A DNA stretch of 64,000 bases from Arion vulgaris (lineage: Eukaryota; Mollusca; Gastropoda; Stylommatophora; Arionidae): positions 23,234,313-23,298,312 of the forward strand of contig CM036759.1 in the NCBI GenBank assembly GCA_020796225.1, read 5' to 3'. The notes under the pieces were generated by a model. It was not told the origin of the DNA. It ran no database searches and saw only the letters and a list, made by a program, of their open reading frames with translations. The position numbers and the translations under genes were made by a program. Shown in pieces: positions 56,015-62,000 of this stretch (positions are counted from its first letter, which is position 1; each line of letters opens with the position of its first letter).

Positions 56015-59000
56015 GTCAAGATCTTATTTAAAATTGCTCTTTCTTTAAAAAAAATTTTTTTAGATCACATGTATATCTGTTTCTTCTTTTGGCATATATA
56101 TATATATATATATGCCAAAGAAGAAACAGATATACATGTGATCTAAAAATTTCTTTTTAAAGAAAGAGCAATTTTAAATAAGATCTTGGACATAATATTT
56201 AGTTTCATGATTCATCATCTTTTTTGTTCCTTAATCATGGACACAAAAAAACCAGTTAGTGGCCGACATACCTTATAAAATCTTGATGGATAACAGAGTC
56301 TCTCCATCTTGATTGTTCCATGACCTTGCTTCACAGGGGGAGTCTGAACATTGTACATCTATGTCTCCACTGTTTTTCATAAAACTGTCTTTGGTCTGCT
56401 TCTCTCTATCCATGCTTTCACTCTAGAGTGAACTGTCTCATAATCTCACTTTTTCACCTCGTTCATGGTTCCTACATTCCAGAAATCTAGTCTGATTTTA
56501 TTCTGCGGTTAGGACATCCATCTTCATGTCAAAGTTTACCTGGCAATTGTCACCATTGGCAATTGTCACCATTGGCATTCACAAGAGCTCCAAACTCTGG
56601 ATGTCCACCCCACAGCAAATATTAATTTGTTGTTGCTGGTACTGTAACGTTTGTCTTCCTTATGCTGATATGATTGCTGGCATTCGGCTGCAACCCCCAA
56701 TTGAAGGACCAGGGTATCTGCTTTAGTCTGACCGTAGACAATCAGACCTCTCCAGTTTGGTAGAACCTGCTGGTAGAAAAATTCCACTAGCATAGCTTTG
56801 GCGTGATTAGGGTATGTTAACCACCAAATCACTACAAGGTAAAGACACTATCAAGTGCTGAGTTTCATCATTACCAATAGTCAATGTACCAAAAGACAAT
56901 GAGATCATATGTTTGTATAGAAATATAGAAATAAAAGACAGATCTAGAATATACATTGTAATTCTGTCTTACCAGAACAGAAAAAGATGACAAAGCTATA
57001 ATCTGTATTTAAAACAATCCATGCAATAACTCAAATTATAAGTTCTGCAATCTGTATTCTTATACTGTTACACAACCGAACAGGAGAAACAAATCCTGGC
57101 AGATTCAGACATTAAATGCATTTGAAAATTCCGTTGTCAACAATTTTAATATGAATAATATCCATACTGTAATGAAATATTGAGAAACATTAAGCAGAAA
57201 CAAAATCTCTACATCGAATCAAATTATATACTCGTTTTTCATTCCGTATTCTCTATTATTGTAAAGTTTTAGTGCAAATATCAGTAGACAAGAATCTGTG
57301 GCTCTCACTTTCTTTCCAAGTCTCTACTATTATACTCCTTAGTTGCAAAATCAAGGAACAAAACTGATGCTAAATACAACATATCTGTCCCCTGCTGCAA
57401 AGCTAAAGAGTCAGACTGAATGGTGGTAAATTCCAGGTTATCTCTTATAAAATTATCTCACTGATGTTTGGTGTATGTGTTTTTCAAGTACTTATAATAC
57501 ATATTTTTTACATTATTATGTTTGCTTCTCACTTTATGGTGATACAAACTTATATGAAGTCTAATTCAGTATGTCTTGAATATCTACTCCAATATCTCAT
57601 GCCCATGTGACCAACAATCTCAACTTTTTTAGTTTTTTTAACCCTTTAGCTGCTAAGGACGTTTATATACATCTTTCCCAATCACTTCTAAAGATGCATT
57701 AACACGTCTGTTACTATCTCTCCTCTTTGGGCTAAAGACGTGTTAACACGTTATACATTGCTATTGTCACTGCTATAGGTATAGATTCACGTTTGTGACC
57801 TAGAAACAAAGAGTAGCTATTTTTAGCAAAGCCTTCAGAAAGTATGTAGCAGAGAAAGGGTTAAAGAACTCAGTTTTTCTTCAAGTAATTAAATACAAAT
57901 TGTTATAGTGGCCATGCAAAACGTTGAATATTATTCCAATTTGTTCTCGCAGCTTTATTTATTTAAATAATCCACAACATTTTTAAAAGTTAAAAGACAA
58001 GAGATCTATACGACAAAGCTTGCTTACCTGCACTCTCTTTCTCTTCATAATCATCATTATCATCGACCGATTCTTTTTTATCAAATCTTAGATCATCAGT
58101 ATCACTGAGGTCTGCCTCATCTTTCTTCAATAAGAACTGTAGGTTTTCATTTTTCAAATGACCAACATTGTCATCTCTTTTCAACAGGTCATCCAATAGA
58201 TCCTCCTTTTGTGACCTATCTCCCTCATGAAGATCTTCATCTTCATGACCTGCACTGTTTGACCGAACAAGTTTATCTTTCTCTGCTTTGACCTGAGCAA
58301 AATAAAAGTTTAAGAAGCTAAAGATCAGCATATAATTTAATTGAGCGATTTCTAATACAGCAACAGTACAGAGAATATTAAATATTGTCTGGTGGGAAAT
58401 AAATAAAAACAAAACACTAATGGATTCCTTCTAAACATCTTTGAGAGAACAAAATATAAATAGTTTACAACAAAATTGCTCTATGTATAATTTCACAAAG
58501 AAACTGGCAAAAGATATTACTAGTGGGTTTTACTAAGAGCAGGAAGAGAATCATGTGGCAACAGGCAAAATTGATAGGGGGAAAAAACACCCGAGTATGA
58601 CAATGAGAGAAGATACCAGATAATTTAATATTATGATATTGAAGAAATTAACAATAGATATTATCAGCTATTTAACAATATCTCACACTTGTTGCAAATC
58701 TGACTAACAGATGATAGGGAATAAAGATGCATATAGCCACATATTGTCTTATTTCACTAAAACTTCAAGACAACCTTGACAGCCTAGTGCTGACATAGTC
58801 ATTAGTGTGGATGTTTGCAAGCGAATGAAGAAGAAGAAAGATTTTGTAAAATTCATGCTAATTCTTAGAACCTTCGTCTTCTTCTTCCCTGCCTTCATTG
58901 TACCTCAGTGAGATGTTGGGCGGAGATGTTTGGGTGCAAGAAAGAATCTTATGTGCGCTTTGTAAATTGTTATTTATTTCTCTAAAGTTGTTCTTGATGC

Positions 59001-62000
59001 AGTCTTTCCATCTATTACATGGTCTTCCTCTTGTTCGGTATTCATTATATTTTTTAATGAGGTATATTGTGGTAGATGATAACAAGGTGGTTTTGTAAGA
59101 TGACCAAACCATTTAATCTGTTGTTCTTTCATGAATTCAATGACTGGTTCCATTCGTAATCTACTTCAAATGTCTCCACTTCTTATTTTATGTGTCATTT
59201 TTACACCTGCAGCTCTTCTAAGACATGTCATCTCTGTTAATACAATTTTCTGTTCATTAGCTGCTTGAGCGATCATATTTAACATTGATAGCATAATGTT
59301 GGCTTCTTTTTCTCTGTTCGACTGCTATGAATTGAAGCGTAGTCAGGGCCCCTGGTATGACTTGATTTTTGCGTGAAGGCCTGCTTTCCTTATTAACAGT
59401 GTCCACTGCCATATAGGCCTGACTTCTCCGATTTCAGAGGTATATAATGTTGGCTAAATATGGTGCTTATGAAATCTGCATTAGTAGTCATAGGTATCTT
59501 TTTTGTCTCATTGTGGTGTTAGTTGTCCCCGAACCTGGTTTATCTTTCCATATGTTGACTTCTCTATCCATTTTTCCATCTGAAGTAAAAACTGTCCCTA
59601 GGTATTTGAACTCATTTGTTTGTGATGACAGCAACAACTTACAAAAAGATCTGCTACATGAAGAGAAGTTGTGTTGATACAATGAAGTGCATTTACTAAA
59701 CACTAAAAGTGTTAAGGACAATAATAATCTCAGCTAAAGTTTTGGATTAACTTATGGTAACTGTTTTATTATTGTTTAATTACAAATATCTCTCTCGCGT
59801 GATCACCGCCCAGACCAATGTACCAGATCTCCCCAAAAATTCTATTCATGTGGAAATCTGATTCATACAGCCTTAGCATTGGTGTGTTTTACATCGCGAA
59901 ACACGTAAAACAAAGTACTGTAGTTTTACAAATTACAAAAACAATGACAATATACAGCAACGTTTAGGCCAAAAGGCCTTTATCAAGCAAGCGTAAAAAG
60001 GAGTGATGAATTTTAAAAAACAAAAACATATGGTCGACTACAGACGGAGACATTCAATCGTTTCTAATAAAAATCTGGGAATAAAACGAATAACGAAATA
60101 AATGTAACACAAAAACACACATAACAACGAGAAATAGAAAAGAAGAGAAACAATGAAAAATCTAGTAAATATATAACTTGAATACATGCAACATATGCAC
60201 ATATAGATTACAAGGCATGAGAAGAGAAAGTACTAAGAAGCATAGGAATGTAATACATTGAGCCCACGTGGTCGCAAGGTACCATACAACAAAATAAACC
60301 GATTCTCAAGAGCAAATCGACTGCGATCATCCGAGGAACATTATCGGATGGCTGTGACCTGGATATCGTGAGCTCCTAAATTGCCAGTATCATTGAAATG
60401 GGTGGCTACTGGGGTCACAGAGCATTGGCTATGTCGCGCAAGTGTTGGGCGAATCGGTCACTGAGCCTCTTGCCTGTCTCGCCGACATAAGCCTTGTTAT
60501 ACACCGCTTACAGATGATGGCATAGATAAGATTACGGGACTCGATGTGAAACCATCTTCAATAACAAACGTGGCTAAAGGAAAAGATACAGTACGCATCT
60601 GTTTCACATAAGCACACATATTGCAATGCCGACGGCCACACTGGACAGTGCCAAAATGACTGGATATTGGACTTGAGGCGACTGTGTACCAACATATCCT
60701 TAAGACTTCTGTCCCGTCTGTAAGCCACCATATGTATGTAAGCCACCATATGTGTTTTACATCATATCATCAGCACCATTTGGAGCTCTGGTGCTTATCC
60801 TTCGGCGATGTGTCTAGTTTCAGCCAGCGTTTACTCGGTTCACCCTCCGTTCTGTAGTCATCTTGTGTTTTTTACAGTGTGCGGTAGCTAACCCCACGCA
60901 ACCTCCTTAGTCACCTCTTACATGCATCGCAGGTAACAGTGGTTCTATTCTTTACACCCCAATTTGGGCCCCGGTAATTACTCGGGCGCAACTACAAATC
61001 AGTAAATCAAAGACAACTAATTTTAACTGACATTTAAGAAATTTCCAATATTCTCTGACTATAAAAAGTATGACCACGGGTAAAATAGAATCTATTTCAT
61101 CTACTTACCCTCTTCTCCTCTTCTGCCACATCTGAAACAGAAAAGGCATAACTTCTTTAACCAAGAAATATAATGAATGCTTTATTTATTCAAAATGGCC
61201 AAATTATAATTTACAATTAAATTTCTTTTTATACTGCTAGTGTTCTATTCTTTTCTGTCAACAAGACACAGCAAACATGTATACATCCTGAAAAACAGGT
61301 TTCAGACAGTAACCACACAAAAAATTAAGCTAAAATGACGTTTGGAGACTAAAGTCTTACAGAATACATGAATAAACTTCAAGCTTGTTGATATCACAGT
61401 TTTGATCTTATCTATCCTATGGATGAAATGAGATTTTTAAAAAGTGAAGAACTCAAAATCAATCAATTAGCAAGTGTGTAAAAAATTACAGAGAAATCTT
61501 CCACATCAAATTCAAACATTTACCAAGTGATAATGAGTAAAGTCAGAATGATTTCTTTAATACAGTAAGGACCATCAGTGACAGGATTGTTTATCAAATT
61601 TACCAAAGATAGTGCAAAACATTGCTTCACAGAAAAATTAGCTACTAAATTTGCATTAACACATTCCAATCAAAATTTTGGTTTTAAAATTGACATAAAA
61701 GATATACTTTTACGTTAAGGATCAATAGAAAGTTTGATAAATGTATGAATGTATCCAAACTTATGTATAGTTCAAGCTAGCTACCAAATTATAGAAAATA
61801 ATTTACCATAGCAACCAGTGAATGAGTGATAATGCTACAAAAAACATTCGTATACCTTGTTTAATTTCTAAACTATTCAGCAATGTGTTTTAAAAGTGCT
61901 GTTATTTTTATCAAAAGACAGTCATTTGAATTTGAGAGTATTAAAACAGTAGTAGTGATGACACAAACACTGGTGATAGAAGGGTCATTTACATCTTTTT

